From: Rhizobium sp.
GTDB lineage: Bacteria > Pseudomonadota > Alphaproteobacteria > Rhizobiales > Rhizobiaceae
Direction: 5' to 3'
NCBI GenBank assembly: GCA_002796995.1
Contig: PEKW01000010.1
Span: 1 to 38,030 of the forward strand
DNA length: 38,030 bases
Every line of letters begins with the position of its first letter. Position 1 is the first letter of the stretch. This document shows, piece after piece, positions 1 to 9,000 of the stretch. Position numbers and translations under genes: made by a program. Below the pieces are notes generated by a model, which was not told the origin of the DNA, did no database searches, and was given only the letters and a program-made list of their open reading frames with translations.

Positions 1-103
1 CATGGGCATGAAGCCGCCGCGCTATTTGAAACCCGGCGACGTCGTCGAACTCGGCATCGACGGCCTCGGAACACAGAAGCAGACACTCAAAGCCGACCTT
101 TGA
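1..103 (+). CDS. FAH-family hydrolase, C-terminal fragment (5' cut by window edge)
   Basis: Only the last 33 residues are present, read from base 2 and stopping at TGA 101-103. They contain GMKPPRYLKPGDVVELGIDG followed by LGTQ, the C-terminal signature of fumarylacetoacetate hydrolase (FAH) family enzymes. These enzymes cleave or hydrolyse 2,4-diketo acids using a bound divalent metal. The stop lies 29 bases before the L-fuconate dehydratase start, so the two are almost certainly co-transcribed. In the non-phosphorylated L-fucose pathway an FAH enzyme hydrolyses 2,4-didehydro-3-deoxy-L-fuconate, which fits the neighbour. The catalytic and metal-binding part is outside the window, so the substrate is inferred from context only. 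Confidence 0.85.
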   Translation, partial: MGMKPPRYLKPGDVVELGIDGLGTQKQTLKADL

Positions 104-132
104 ACCCCATCGACAACCAAGGGCCTGATCCC

Positions 133-1410
133 ATGACCAAAATTACCAGCCTGCGGTCGGTCGACCTGCGCTTTCCCACCTCCGAGAGCCTCGACGGTTC
201 CGATGCGATGAACCCGGACCCGGATTACTCTGCGGCCTATGTCATCCTCGGCACCGACATGCCCGGTCTCGAAGGCCACGGCCTGACCTTCACCATCGGC
301 CGCGGCAACGAGATCTGCTGCGCGGCGATCGAGGCCATGAAGCATCTGGTCGTGGGACTGGAACTCGAATGGATCACGGCCAATCCCGGACGCTTCTGGC
401 GCCATGTCACGAGCGACAGCCAGTTGCGCTGGATTGGCCCGGACAAGGGTGCCATGCACCTGGCAACGGGCGCGGTGGTCAATGCCGTCTGGGACCTCAT
501 GGCCAAGGCGGCCGGAAAGCCGGTCTGGCGGCTCGTCGCCGAGATGAGCCCGGAGGAAATCTTGTCGATCATCGATTTCCGCTATCTGACCGACGCGATC
601 ACGCCGGACGAAGCGCTGGCGATCCTTAGAAAAGCCGAAGCCGGCAAGGCCGAACGCATCGCCCTGCTCGAGAAGGAAGGCTACGCCTGCTACACGACCT
701 CGGCGGGCTGGCTCGGCTATGACGATGCCAAGCTGCGCCGGCTCTGCCAGGAGGCAGTCGACCAGGGCTTCACCCACATCAAGATGAAGGTCGGCCGCGA
801 TCTCGAGGACGACAAGCGCCGTCTTCGGATCGCCCGCGAGGTAATCGGCGACGATAGTTACCTGATGATCGACGCCAACCAGATCTGGGAAGTCGGCGAG
901 GCGATCGACTGGGTGAAGGCGCTTTCGGTCTACAAGCCCTTCTTCATCGAGGAGCCTACAAGCCCCGACGACATCGCCGGCCACAAGACGATCCGCGAGG
1001 CAGTCGCTCCGGTGAAGGTTGCGACCGGCGAGATGTGCCAGAACCGCATCGTCTTCAAGCAGATGATTGCCGGCGGCGCGATCGACATCGTGCAGATCGA
1101 TTCATGCCGGATGGGCGGCCTGAACGAAGTGCTGGCGGTGCTGCTGATGGCGGCGAAATTCAACCTGCCCGTCTGGCCGCATGCCGGCGGCGTGGGCCTT
1201 TGCGAATATGTCCAGCATCTGTCGATGATCGACTACATCGCCGTCTCCGGTACGAAGGAAGGCCGCGTCATCGAATATGTCGATCATCTGCACGAGCACT
1301 TCATCGACCCCTGCCGGATCGAGAGCGCGGCCTATATGCCGCCCACCCTGCCCGGCTTCTCGATCGAAATGAAACCGGAGTCGATCGCCCGCTACCGCTT
1401 CACCGGTTGA
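133..1410 (+). CDS. fucD: L-fuconate dehydratase (enolase superfamily)
   Basis: This 425-residue protein should dehydrate L-fuconate to 2-keto-3-deoxy-L-fuconate in the cytoplasm. The N-terminus (RFPTSESLDGSDAMNPDPDY) is typical of fuconate dehydratases rather than other mandelate-racemase relatives. Expected active-site residues are all present: the KMK motif (K217, K219), Mg ligands D247, E273 and E300, and the D323/H350 dyad. Each is one position below the numbering I recall for the characterised Xanthomonas enzyme (K218, K220, D248, E274, E301, D324, H351). ATG 133 is chosen because family homology begins there; an upstream in-frame TTG at 100 overlaps the FAH stop. AAGGG at about 119-123 is a modest ribosome site. 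It is convergent with the ApbE gene. Confidence 0.92.
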   Translation: MTKITSLRSVDLRFPTSESLDGSDAMNPDPDYSAAYVILGTDMPGLEGHGLTFTIGRGNEICCAAIEAMKHLVVGLELEWITANPGRFWRHVTSDSQLRWIGPDKGAMHLATGAVVNAVWDLMAKAAGKPVWRLVAEMSPEEILSIIDFRYLTDAITPDEALAILRKAEAGKAERIALLEKEGYACYTTSAGWLGYDDAKLRRLCQEAVDQGFTHIKMKVGRDLEDDKRRLRIAREVIGDDSYLMIDANQIWEVGEAIDWVKALSVYKPFFIEEPTSPDDIAGHKTIREAVAPVKVATGEMCQNRIVFKQMIAGGAIDIVQIDSCRMGGLNEVLAVLLMAAKFNLPVWPHAGGVGLCEYVQHLSMIDYIAVSGTKEGRVIEYVDHLHEHFIDPCRIESAAYMPPTLPGFSIEMKPESIARYRFTG

Positions 1411-1489
1411 ACTGCAGAATGCCGGAGCCTCCGCCACCCTGCCCACGGACGCGCCGGCCAGCAGGAACAGCAGGACTCCGCCATTTCTT

Positions 1490-2449
1490 TCAGGCCGGGA
1501 TGTTCTGCACGTCGGCGGAGAAATGACCCGTTCCGGTTCCCTGCCCATCGCGATCGAGGAACAGCACCGAAAGCCGCATGGCTCGGGCGAGCGGCAGACC
1601 GCGATCGACACCCAGCACCATCATCGTCGTCGCCCAGGCATCGGCATTCATGCAGGTATCGGCAAGGACCGTGACCGAGGCCGGCGAGGCTGCAAGCGGC
1701 ATGCCGCGGCGGGGATCCATGGTGTGGGACAGCCGCCGATCGCCGACCTGGACCCAATGACGATAGTCGCCCGACGTGGCCACCGCCGCGTCGGAAAGCG
1801 CAAGCACGGAATGGGGCGCGCGCCGCTCGGGGTCGGGCGCCTCCACCGCGATCGCCCAGGGCGAGCCGTCGGGCTGGTTGCCGAGCGCCCGCAATTCGCC
1901 GTCGATGGCGAGCAGGGCCCCTTGGATGCCGAAGGCACGTGCGGTTTCAGTCAGGCGATCGACGCCATACCCCTTGGCGATGCCGTTCAGGTCGAACGCC
2001 ATCGGCTCGTGCTTGCGCGCGCGCGATTGCCTCCTGTCGAGTTCGAGAACCTCGTGGGCCGGGCGCCGCACCCGCTCGCGGGCGCGGCGAATGCGGTCCG
2101 TATCGGCAGACTCCGCCCCAAAACCCCAGGCCGCGACGGCATCGCCCATGCCGATATCGAAGGCCCCACCCGAGGCCCGACCGATGGCGAGACCGGTTTC
2201 CAGCACTTGCATCAGTTGCGGCGGCAGGCTCACCCATTCCCCGGGGGAGGCAAGACTCAGGCGGTTGATGTCGCTCTCCGGCTTCCACGTGGACATTTGT
2301 GCATCCACTGCGGCGACCGCCGCCGCCATCGCGGCCTCGACGGGTCCCGGGTCGAAGCCGGCCGGCGCATGGAACAGGCCGGACCAGCGGGTGCCCATGG
2401 TCGGCCCGTTCAGCGCGTGGCGATCTAGATCAGTAAACGTCTTCCGCAT
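1490..2449 (-). CDS. apbE: FAD:protein FMN transferase (ApbE family)
   Basis: The 319-residue protein transfers FMN from FAD onto a Ser/Thr of a target protein. Visible motifs in order: TMGTRW (17-22), MAFDLNGIAKGYGVD (150-164), HTMDPRRGMP (about 242-251) and ADTCMNADAWATTMMVLG (263-280), which are the flavin/Mg-binding signatures of ApbE. No lipoprotein or Sec signal is seen at the chosen start, unlike many periplasmic ApbE proteins, so export is uncertain. The ATG at 2449 is preferred over 2476 because GGAGGGACGTT lies directly before it. The gene overlaps the upstream reductase gene by 20 bases, which implies translational coupling. Probable substrates are the DUF2271 protein and perhaps the acidic protein upstream in the operon, both with TGAS motifs (inference). 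Confidence 0.93.
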   Translation of the reverse strand: MRKTFTDLDRHALNGPTMGTRWSGLFHAPAGFDPGPVEAAMAAAVAAVDAQMSTWKPESDINRLSLASPGEWVSLPPQLMQVLETGLAIGRASGGAFDIGMGDAVAAWGFGAESADTDRIRRARERVRRPAHEVLELDRRQSRARKHEPMAFDLNGIAKGYGVDRLTETARAFGIQGALLAIDGELRALGNQPDGSPWAIAVEAPDPERRAPHSVLALSDAAVATSGDYRHWVQVGDRRLSHTMDPRRGMPLAASPASVTVLADTCMNADAWATTMMVLGVDRGLPLARAMRLSVLFLDRDGQGTGTGHFSADVQNIPA

Positions 2450-4628
2450 AACGTCCCTCCGCTTTGAGTGCTGCAAGGGTCAGCCCTTGAGGCGCCAGGA
2501 TGTCGCTCAGCGCACTGGCAACACCTGCCGCCATTTCGCGACCGCCGCAGACCATGACCTGGGCACCGGCGGTCACCAGCTTCGCCACGCGCGAGGCATC
2601 CTTGCGCAGGGCGTCCTGCACATAGATCGGCCGCGACCCGCGGGAATAGGCATGGGTGACCGAGGCAAGCCGGCCATCCTGCTGCCACCTCGTCAGTTCT
2701 TCCGAATAGAGCGCATCGCTGGAGGGATGGCGTGCACCGAAATAGAGGTGCATCGGGCGCAGGGATCGGTTGGCGCGGGCAAAGCCTGCAAGCGGACCGA
2801 TACCCGTACCGGCGCCGATCAGCAGCACGGGCGTCTTGCCCCGCAGCGGACGGAAGCCCGGATTGCGGCGCAGGAACGCGTGCACGCTGTCCCCCGGCTC
2901 CAGCATGGTGAGCTGGCTGGAGCAAAGACCGCCCGGATGCCGCCGCACGCAGATCTCGAGGAAACCGTCGCGGCTTCCCGAAGCCAGCGAATAGAGACGC
3001 GGCAGGTCGGAACCTTCGGGAAGGATGCCGACGAGATCACCCGCCTCGAAACGGGGAAACCCCTGACCAGTCAGCCTTTGCCAGAACGAAACCTTCGGCA
3101 GGGCGAAGCGCAGGATGGCTGTCGTCGCCTGGACGTCGGCGCCATAGTCGCGTCGCGACAGCAGACGCAGTTCCAGGGTCTTCGGTGCCACCGCCTGGTG
3201 ATTGAGTTCGAAGGCGAGGCCGAGCGCTTGTGCCAGATCCCGGCCCCAGCGGGCGAAATCCTGCGGCGACTGCCGGTCGACCGTGTCCATCGGCAGGAGC
3301 TGGCGCCAGCCCTTGGCCTCGGCCGCACCGACGATCTCCGCTGCGTAGGCGCAGAAGGCGGGGAACGACCGATCGCCGAAACCGAGGACGGCGAGCGGAG
3401 CCTTGGGAGCCGACGGCAGGGCGGCAAGCCGCTGGAGGAAACCATGGGCCGAAGACGGTGCCTCGCCGTCGCCATAGGTGGCGGCGAGCAGGACGATCCG
3501 TTTCGCCTGAGGCCAGCGAGCGGGCTCGAAGGCCGACATGGGACCCACATGGACTTTTTCTCCCGCGGCAGTGAGGGCGGCGCGGAGCGTTTCCGCAAAG
3601 CCCCAGGTGGTGCCGCCTTCGCTGCCGACAAGCACAATGGTGTCAGCCTCGTCGGCGGGCACGGAGGCACTCTTGCGATCCTTTCGTCCGCCGAGCCAGA
3701 GGCGGATACCCGACCAGCTCATGACCGGCACAGCGAGCGCCGACAGGCCGAGCAGAAGACCGAGCACGGACGCGCCCTGCCCGGTATGCAGCATGATGAT
3801 GAACTCGGAGACCGACGCCCATGCACCGGCATCCGACCAGGCAAGCAATGCACCGGTTCCCTGATCCAGATAGCCCTCGCCGGCGGTCGTCTTCAGCGTG
3901 AAGACGTCGTTCTTGTCGCCGGCAACCGGGAAGGTCAGTTTTCGCAGATCGGAAACCGGCGTCTGTTGCAAGAGTTCGATGGAAGCCGGAGCAAGCCCGG
4001 TCCGCCCGCTGACATCGGCGGGGAAGGTTGGCGCGCCGGCGCCTTCCGGAACGAAGCCGAAGGTCGACGCCGTCATCCACAGGGCGGTGAGCGAAGACAG
4101 CATCAGGCCGGCGACCGAAAACCGGGCGATCGAGGCATGCAGCCTGCCGTCGCCACGACCGCGTGGAGATGCGAAGATATGGCGCCAGCCGCCGGCACGC
4201 CGCGCAAGAAGCGCAAGCCCGGAGATCGTCAGCGCCAGCATGGCCGCTGCCCCGATTGCAGCGACGATCCGCCCGGCATCGTCGAGGAAGAGCGAACGGT
4301 GGAGATTGGTCAGCCAGCGCTGGACTGCGGACGTATCGGCACTGCCGATGGCTGCCCCGGTCGCGGGATCGATGATGGCCGCCGCCGGCTGGTCGCCCTC
4401 GTAGTAGTAGGCGGTGATCCGGCCGGACGGCGCCTGCCGGATCTGCTCCACCGTCGGCTCCACGGCCTGAACGCGCGCGGCGAGTTCCGCCACGCTGATC
4501 GCCGGCACGGCCGGCGAACTTGCGGATTCGAGCGCGGGAAAGAGCGAGAGCGCCGTACCGCTGAGCGCGATGACGCACAGGAGCAGGGCGGCGACCAGCC
4601 CCGGCCAACGGTGAAGCGAGCGGATCAT
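2430..4628 (-). CDS. PepSY-TM / flavodoxin / ferredoxin-NADP reductase fusion, inner-membrane reductase
   Basis: This 732-residue protein has two halves. The N-terminal PepSY-TM part begins RSLHRWPGL with a first helix at about 9-29, helices near 122-142 and 167-189, and a last one at about 290-312; NLHRSLF and LHTGQG carry histidines suited to haem ligation. The C-terminal cytosolic part is like CysJ or P450 reductase: a flavodoxin domain (about 335-470, GSEGGTTWGF), an FAD-binding RLYSLASGS motif, an NADP-binding GAGTGIGPL motif and an aromatic YAEDVY end. It should move electrons from cytosolic NAD(P)H through FAD/FMN and membrane haem to the periplasmic face. Flanked by DUF2271 and ApbE genes, it is the likely donor to a flavinylated periplasmic protein. 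The final acceptor is unknown. Confidence 0.88.
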   Translation of the reverse strand: MIRSLHRWPGLVAALLLCVIALSGTALSLFPALESASSPAVPAISVAELAARVQAVEPTVEQIRQAPSGRITAYYYEGDQPAAAIIDPATGAAIGSADTSAVQRWLTNLHRSLFLDDAGRIVAAIGAAAMLALTISGLALLARRAGGWRHIFASPRGRGDGRLHASIARFSVAGLMLSSLTALWMTASTFGFVPEGAGAPTFPADVSGRTGLAPASIELLQQTPVSDLRKLTFPVAGDKNDVFTLKTTAGEGYLDQGTGALLAWSDAGAWASVSEFIIMLHTGQGASVLGLLLGLSALAVPVMSWSGIRLWLGGRKDRKSASVPADEADTIVLVGSEGGTTWGFAETLRAALTAAGEKVHVGPMSAFEPARWPQAKRIVLLAATYGDGEAPSSAHGFLQRLAALPSAPKAPLAVLGFGDRSFPAFCAYAAEIVGAAEAKGWRQLLPMDTVDRQSPQDFARWGRDLAQALGLAFELNHQAVAPKTLELRLLSRRDYGADVQATTAILRFALPKVSFWQRLTGQGFPRFEAGDLVGILPEGSDLPRLYSLASGSRDGFLEICVRRHPGGLCSSQLTMLEPGDSVHAFLRRNPGFRPLRGKTPVLLIGAGTGIGPLAGFARANRSLRPMHLYFGARHPSSDALYSEELTRWQQDGRLASVTHAYSRGSRPIYVQDALRKDASRVAKLVTAGAQVMVCGGREMAAGVASALSDILAPQGLTLAALKAEGRYAEDVY

Positions 4629-4643
4629 GGCGGGATCTTCCTG

Positions 4644-5114
4644 TCAGAGCTTGTAGTTGAAGTCGGCGATGTAGCGACTACCCTGCACCGCCTGGCCGGA
4701 GCCGCTCACGGTCAGCGGAACGACGACCTCCGAGGGGCTGTCGCGCATGTCCTCGACGGCGGCATCGATGTGCAGCTCGTAGCCGGCATCGAAGAGGGTG
4801 TCGGCGAGGTCGAGCGTGACGCTGAGCGAGCGCCCGGAACCGACACTTGCACCGGTGATGCCGCTGATTTCACCGGTGTCTCCGCCGGTGGCGCGGTACC
4901 AGCCGCTCAGATGCTCGTAATAGCGGGCTTTTCCGCCCGCCAGCCAAAGGCTACCGACATAGGCGCCGTTGGCGTCGGTGACGTAATAGGCGAGATAGGC
5001 GCCGTCACCGCCGTAGTTCTTCAGGTTCGTGGTGAGGGTCACCTCGCGCGCCATGGCGAGGCCCGGCAGGGTGAGCGCGGTGGTGATGGAGAGAATGGCA
5101 AGAAGGGATTTCAT
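4644..5114 (-). CDS. DUF2271 exported protein with probable flavinylation motif
   Basis: The protein has 156 residues with a Sec signal peptide (MKSLLAILSITTALTLPGLAMA, cleavage near residue 22), so it acts outside the cytoplasm. The body matches my recollection of DUF2271: tandem KARYYEHLSGWYRA and a beta-rich C-terminus. Residues 84-90 read SGITGAS, close to the ApbE attachment consensus D-x-x-[ST]-G-A-[ST], which makes Ser90 the candidate FMN-bearing residue. It lies 15 bases upstream of the PepSY reductase gene. DUF2271, PepSY and ApbE genes are known to co-occur in predicted extracytosolic flavin electron-transfer systems. The motif has Ser where Asp is usual, so flavinylation is inferred. 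Confidence 0.8.
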   Translation of the reverse strand: MKSLLAILSITTALTLPGLAMAREVTLTTNLKNYGGDGAYLAYYVTDANGAYVGSLWLAGGKARYYEHLSGWYRATGGDTGEISGITGASVGSGRSLSVTLDLADTLFDAGYELHIDAAVEDMRDSPSEVVVPLTVSGSGQAVQGSRYIADFNYKL

Positions 5115-5144
5115 CGTCTGGCTCCGTATGGATCTGGAAGGGGA

Positions 5145-5531
5145 TCAGTTCACCTGGACCTTCGGGGCGCTGCCCTCGAGGATCAGGCCGTTCTTCGGCG
5201 GTATTGTCGTGCCGAACTGGCCGGGATTGTTCCGGCCGCCTTGGCGCTGCCCGTCGTCGTCGTCGTCTTCGCCATCGTCATCATCGTCATCGCCGTGGTG
5301 CTCGCCGTCATCGCGGCCGTGTCCGTGGCCGGACTTCCTCCAGTGGAAGTACCCGCCTTCGTCTTCGTCTTCGTCCTCGTCATCGTCGACCAGCACGAGG
5401 GGAGCGCTTGCTCCGGTGACCCCGGCCGCAGCATTTGACAGACGACCGAGGGGGCCGGCCCCACTCGCGAAGGCGGCGAGAACGCCGCCGGTGGCGACCG
5501 TGGCCAGAAGCAGGATGCGCAGGTTCTTCAT
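5145..5531 (-). CDS. Small exported acidic protein (Asp/Glu/His-rich), unknown function
   Basis: The protein has 128 residues. An N-terminal hydrophobic segment (about 5-22) looks like a signal peptide or anchor. Residues 49-58 and 81-93 are nearly all Asp/Glu, and the stretch between them is rich in His, Gly and Lys/Arg (KSGHGHGR, GEHHG). The C-terminus PPKNGLILEGSAPKVQVN is uncharged by comparison. I recognise no named family. Just after the signal, GVTGAS (37-42) resembles the ApbE flavinylation motif, with Ser42 as candidate. The Asp/His tracts suggest cation binding. It is the first gene of the DUF2271-PepSY-ApbE transcription unit. The strong Asp bias and low complexity could mislead gene callers, but the frame has a signal peptide and sits 30 bases before the next gene. 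Confidence 0.75.
   Translation of the reverse strand: MKNLRILLLATVATGGVLAAFASGAGPLGRLSNAAAGVTGASAPLVLVDDDEDEDEDEGGYFHWRKSGHGHGRDDGEHHGDDDDDDGEDDDDDGQRQGGRNNPGQFGTTIPPKNGLILEGSAPKVQVN
5253..5392 (-). repeat. Triplet-repeat tracts encoding the Asp/Glu runs
   Basis: Five consecutive GTC triplets (5253-5267) and interspersed ATC/TTC triplets at about 5276-5298 and 5360-5392 encode the acidic runs on the minus strand. Such tracts can gain or lose whole codons without breaking frame, so the protein may vary in length between strains. Confidence 0.6.
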
Positions 5532-5625
5532 GATGAACTCCTTGGGGTTTTCGGTTTGGATGTTTGGCCCGGCGTCAGGGCCGGACCGGTGGTGGGGAAG
5601 AAATGGCGGGCCTCGCTGATCGCTT

Positions 5626-5665
5626 GCTGACGCCGTCCTGAAATCCGCTTCAGCTTGGCGTCAGC
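5626..5665. promoter_or_regulatory. Divergent pair of YTTCAG-N6-GTCAGS boxes upstream of the acidic-protein operon
   Basis: On the minus strand 5643-5626 reads TTTCAG-GACGGC-GTCAGC. On the plus strand 5648-5665 reads CTTCAG-CTTGGC-GTCAGC. Within each box the two (T/G)TCAG half-sites start 11 bases apart, the spacing OmpR-family regulators use for tandem dimer binding. The pair lies between the small PepSY gene and the acidic-protein gene (start 5531), so it is probably the control region of the 5531-1490 operon. The adjacent response regulator is the obvious candidate binder (inference). Confidence 0.6.
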
Positions 5666-5676
5666 ATTCGGCGTGC

Positions 5677-5955
5677 TCAGCGGTGATGATGGTCGGCCTC
5701 GATCTCGATGATCTCGAGCGTCGCAGGGTCGATCATCGCCTCGAAGCGCTTGCCCTCGGCATCGGTCACGTGGACTTCGTAGCAACCATCGTCGATCTTG
5801 ATGCGATCGAGCCGCCAGCCGCGGGCCTCGACCATGGCGCGCACCGCTTCGCGCGGTTGCCAGTTGGCCATGGGAATGTTGCAGTCGTCGCCGGCCAGGG
5901 CGGTGCTGGCCGCGAGTGCGATGAGCGCCGCTGTCGCGACGGTTCGGGCTGTCAT
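5677..5955 (-). CDS. Small periplasmic PepSY-domain protein
   Basis: The protein has 92 residues. A signal peptide (MTARTVATAALIALAASTALA, cleavage near residue 21) is followed by one PepSY domain: CNIPMANWQPREAV, then GWRLDRIKIDDGCYEVHV and a terminal DPATLEIIEIEADHHHR. Two cysteines (CN and GCY) could form a disulfide. PepSY modules are small periplasmic or extracytoplasmic domains often encoded beside two-component systems and haem or redox membrane proteins. The gene is divergent from the response regulator, with 142 bases between them, and is separated from the acidic-protein gene by its own 145-base control region. A modulatory or sensory role is inferred from position. Confidence 0.82.
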   Translation of the reverse strand: MTARTVATAALIALAASTALAGDDCNIPMANWQPREAVRAMVEARGWRLDRIKIDDGCYEVHVTDAEGKRFEAMIDPATLEIIEIEADHHHR

Positions 5956-5999
5956 TGTCTGCCTCCTTGTCGGCTATGGTGCCCTGTGTCGCGCCGCAA

Positions 6000-6050
6000 G
6001 CTGACAGGCGCCTGAAGGTCGGGGCGTCGTTGCTTCAGCTTCCCGTCAGG
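6000..6050. promoter_or_regulatory. Second divergent pair of YTTCAG-N6-GTCAGS boxes, pepSY / two-component system
   Basis: The minus strand 6017-6000 reads CTTCAG-GCGCCT-GTCAGC and the plus strand 6033-6050 reads CTTCAG-CTTCCC-GTCAGG. The arrangement, one box per strand pointing away from each other, repeats that at 5626-5665. The pair sits in the 142-base divergent region, so it could control both the PepSY gene and the regulator gene (autoregulation). Confidence 0.6.
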
Positions 6051-6097
6051 TCGGCAATGGATTAGTGATCGAATGAACGAGGGGGCGAGAGCCAAAC

Positions 6098-6753
<656 letters not shown>

Positions 6754-6757
<4 letters not shown>

Positions 6758-8121
6758 GACTTCCCCGCTCGCTTCAGGCAAGACTGGCCCTGGCCGTCGG
6801 ATTGCCGATTACCGTGCTGTGGATCGCCGCCGCCTCGGTCACGGCGCATCGCCTCGGCCACGAGATGGAGGAGGTTTTCGACAAGGGTCTTCAGGCAACG
6901 GCGGAACGTATCCTGCCGCTCGCCATCCACGACCTGCGCCGCGAAAGACGCGACGACAGCGGCCACGACGATGAGGACGACGACCGGGACGAACATATCG
7001 GCCGGCTCCGCACCGAGGACGAGGCTGTCACTTATGTGGTGAGGAACAGGGAGGGCCGGGTCCTCCTCAGGGCGGCGGGTGCCTCCGATGCTGTGTTTCC
7101 GCCCTATGACGGCCGCGGCTTCCGCCAGACCGCGACCCACCGGCTGTACTATGACGCAGCGCTCGACGGCGACCTGACCATCGCGGTCGCCGAGCCGCTC
7201 GACCATCGCCAGCAAACGTCGCGCGGAATGCTGATCGCCCTGATCCTTCCGCTGATCGTGGTCATCCCGCTCAGCCTGCTCGCCATCGTCGTCGCGGTCC
7301 GACGCGGGTTCCGTCCCGTTCGCACGCTGCGCCAGGATCTGGCAAAGCGCGGCGCCCAGGACCTCTCGGCCCTGCCGGACAGCGGTCTTCCGACGGAACT
7401 CGAACCGATCATCGGCGCGGTCAACCAGCTGCTCGACCGCCTGCGGGCCGCTTTTGAGGCGGAGCGCGCCTTTGCCGCCAGCGCCGCCCATGAGCTGCGG
7501 ACGCCGGTCGCGGGCGCCATTGCCCAGGCCCAGCGCCTGCGCACGGAAACCGACGACGTGCAGGCCCGGCAACGCGCGACCGACATCGAAACGACGCTCA
7601 AGCGCCTGATGCGCATGTCGGAGAAGCTGATGCAGCTCGCCCGCGCCGAGGGCAGCCGTCTCGAGCTCGACGAGCCCTCGGATCTAAGGATCGTCGTCCG
7701 CCTCGTGGCGGAGGATTTTACCCGCTCCGGCTCGGGCGTCGGCCGCCTGGACGTCGTCCTGCCGGACGTGCCGGTCCTGTCCACGCTCGACCCGGATGCC
7801 TTCGGCATCCTGTGTCGTAACCTGATCGAGAACGCTTTGCGCCACGGTGCGCAAGACCGCCCGATCACGGTGACGCTCGATGCCGGCGGCCTGCTTTCGG
7901 TCTGCAATGAGGGGCCGGCCCTGCCGCCCGAAGCCATCGATCGGCTTATGCAGCGCTTCGAGCGCGGTTCCGCCACCACGGAAGGCAGCGGGCTTGGCCT
8001 CGCCATCGTCAAGGCGATCGCGGACCGCGCCGGCGCGGCGATCACCGTGACATCACCGCTCTCCGAGACAGAGGGGGGCGTGAAGGTCTCCGTCCTGCTG
8101 CCCCTTGCGGTCGCCAGATAG
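6754..8121 (+). CDS. Sensor histidine kinase with acidic periplasmic loop
   Basis: The protein has 455 residues. Helix 1 spans about 13-33 and helix 2 about 160-185; between them lies a periplasmic sensor loop of about 125 residues. Then come HAMP-like sequence, the H-box AASAAHELRTP, the N-box NLIENALRHG, and the G-box SGLGLAIVKAI. The sensor loop contains an unusual Asp/His-rich stretch (DDSGHDDEDDDRDEH, about residues 66-80), resembling the acidic tracts of the exported protein encoded at 5145-5531. Acidic sensor loops in PmrB-like kinases bind metal cations, so metal or redox-metal sensing is plausible but unproven. The start overlaps the regulator stop by four bases. Confidence 0.94.
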
Positions 8122-8160
8122 CCGCAGCCTCCTCGCGGAGCGGGTTTCGGTTGTCGCCGG

Positions 8161-8958
8161 CTACTGCCCGAGGCTCTTGAGATAGATCGACAGGAGCTGC
8201 GTCTGCGATGATATGCCGAGCTTGCGATAGACGTTGCGGCGGTGAACCTTGACGGTCCCCGTCGAGATGCCGAGCCGAAGGCCGACCGATTCCGACGAGT
8301 GTCCCTGCAGGACGAGCTCGACGATGGCGGCTTCGCGATCGGTCAGATTGAGATCGCGCCACACGCGTTCCGCGGCGGGCGGGGCGGCCTTTCGCCCGCT
8401 TCTGCCGCGCTTCGCGATTGCCTGGTCGAAGCGGCGGCCGAGATCGGGCCATGCGTGGCGCACAAGGGCAACCACCACCGGCTCCGCCTTCTTCAGCAGC
8501 GCGAATTCGGCAGCGGAAAACACCCCCGACTGCTCCCGCCGCATCAGCGACAGAACGACCGTGATGCCGTTGTCGAGCGTGACGAAGAAGCCGACTTCTT
8601 CGGCCAGCCCGGTCTGGGTATAGTAGCTGCGGAAATATTCGCTGGAGAAGAACCGGTCGGGCGCCAGCTCCCGCATGCGCCAGACCCCGGGCTTCGGCTC
8701 CTGCGCCGCGCTGTAGAACGGGTCGAGCAGATAGGGCCCGGCTTGGTACATGTTGACGAAGACGACGTGCTCCTCGGGCGTGAAGGTGCTGTAGAGATCG
8801 ATGGGGCGTTCGGGGCCGCGATAGGCGAAGACGACGATATAGTCGAAGCGCAGCAGGCTCTTCATCAGCGCATGGAAGGCAGGCCCCGCCGCATCCTCGC
8901 CCGGCGCGCTCTCGCCCACCAGCCGCCCCAGGACTTTGAACAAGGCTTCGAGATCCAT
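8161..8958 (-). CDS. LuxR-family (GerE HTH) transcriptional regulator
   Basis: The protein has 265 residues from ATG 8958. The last 65 residues form a GerE helix-turn-helix (LTDREAAIVELVLQGHSSES, then STGTVKVHRRNVYRKLGI). The N-terminal 185 residues are a possible ligand-sensing domain that I cannot assign to a named family; it lacks the obvious acyl-homoserine-lactone signature and has no receiver domain. The reading frame extends upstream to 9117, but that stretch contains the palindromes and looks non-coding, so 8958 is preferred. It is divergent from a polyamine-type ABC transporter and probably controls it. The equivalent position in other rhizobial transporter operons is often held by a local regulator. 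Confidence 0.88.
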   Translation of the reverse strand: MDLEALFKVLGRLVGESAPGEDAAGPAFHALMKSLLRFDYIVVFAYRGPERPIDLYSTFTPEEHVVFVNMYQAGPYLLDPFYSAAQEPKPGVWRMRELAPDRFFSSEYFRSYYTQTGLAEEVGFFVTLDNGITVVLSLMRREQSGVFSAAEFALLKKAEPVVVALVRHAWPDLGRRFDQAIAKRGRSGRKAAPPAAERVWRDLNLTDREAAIVELVLQGHSSESVGLRLGISTGTVKVHRRNVYRKLGISSQTQLLSIYLKSLGQ

Positions 8959-9000
8959 GCCGACATCCACCCGATTGCGAAAAAGAGCAGCAGATGCTCC

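Noticed and set aside
1776..5438. A 1220-codon open frame on the plus strand
   Set aside because: It runs antisense to the ApbE, PepSY-reductase and DUF2271 genes, is low-complexity Arg/Gly/Ala-rich, and shows no domain; it is a GC-bias shadow.
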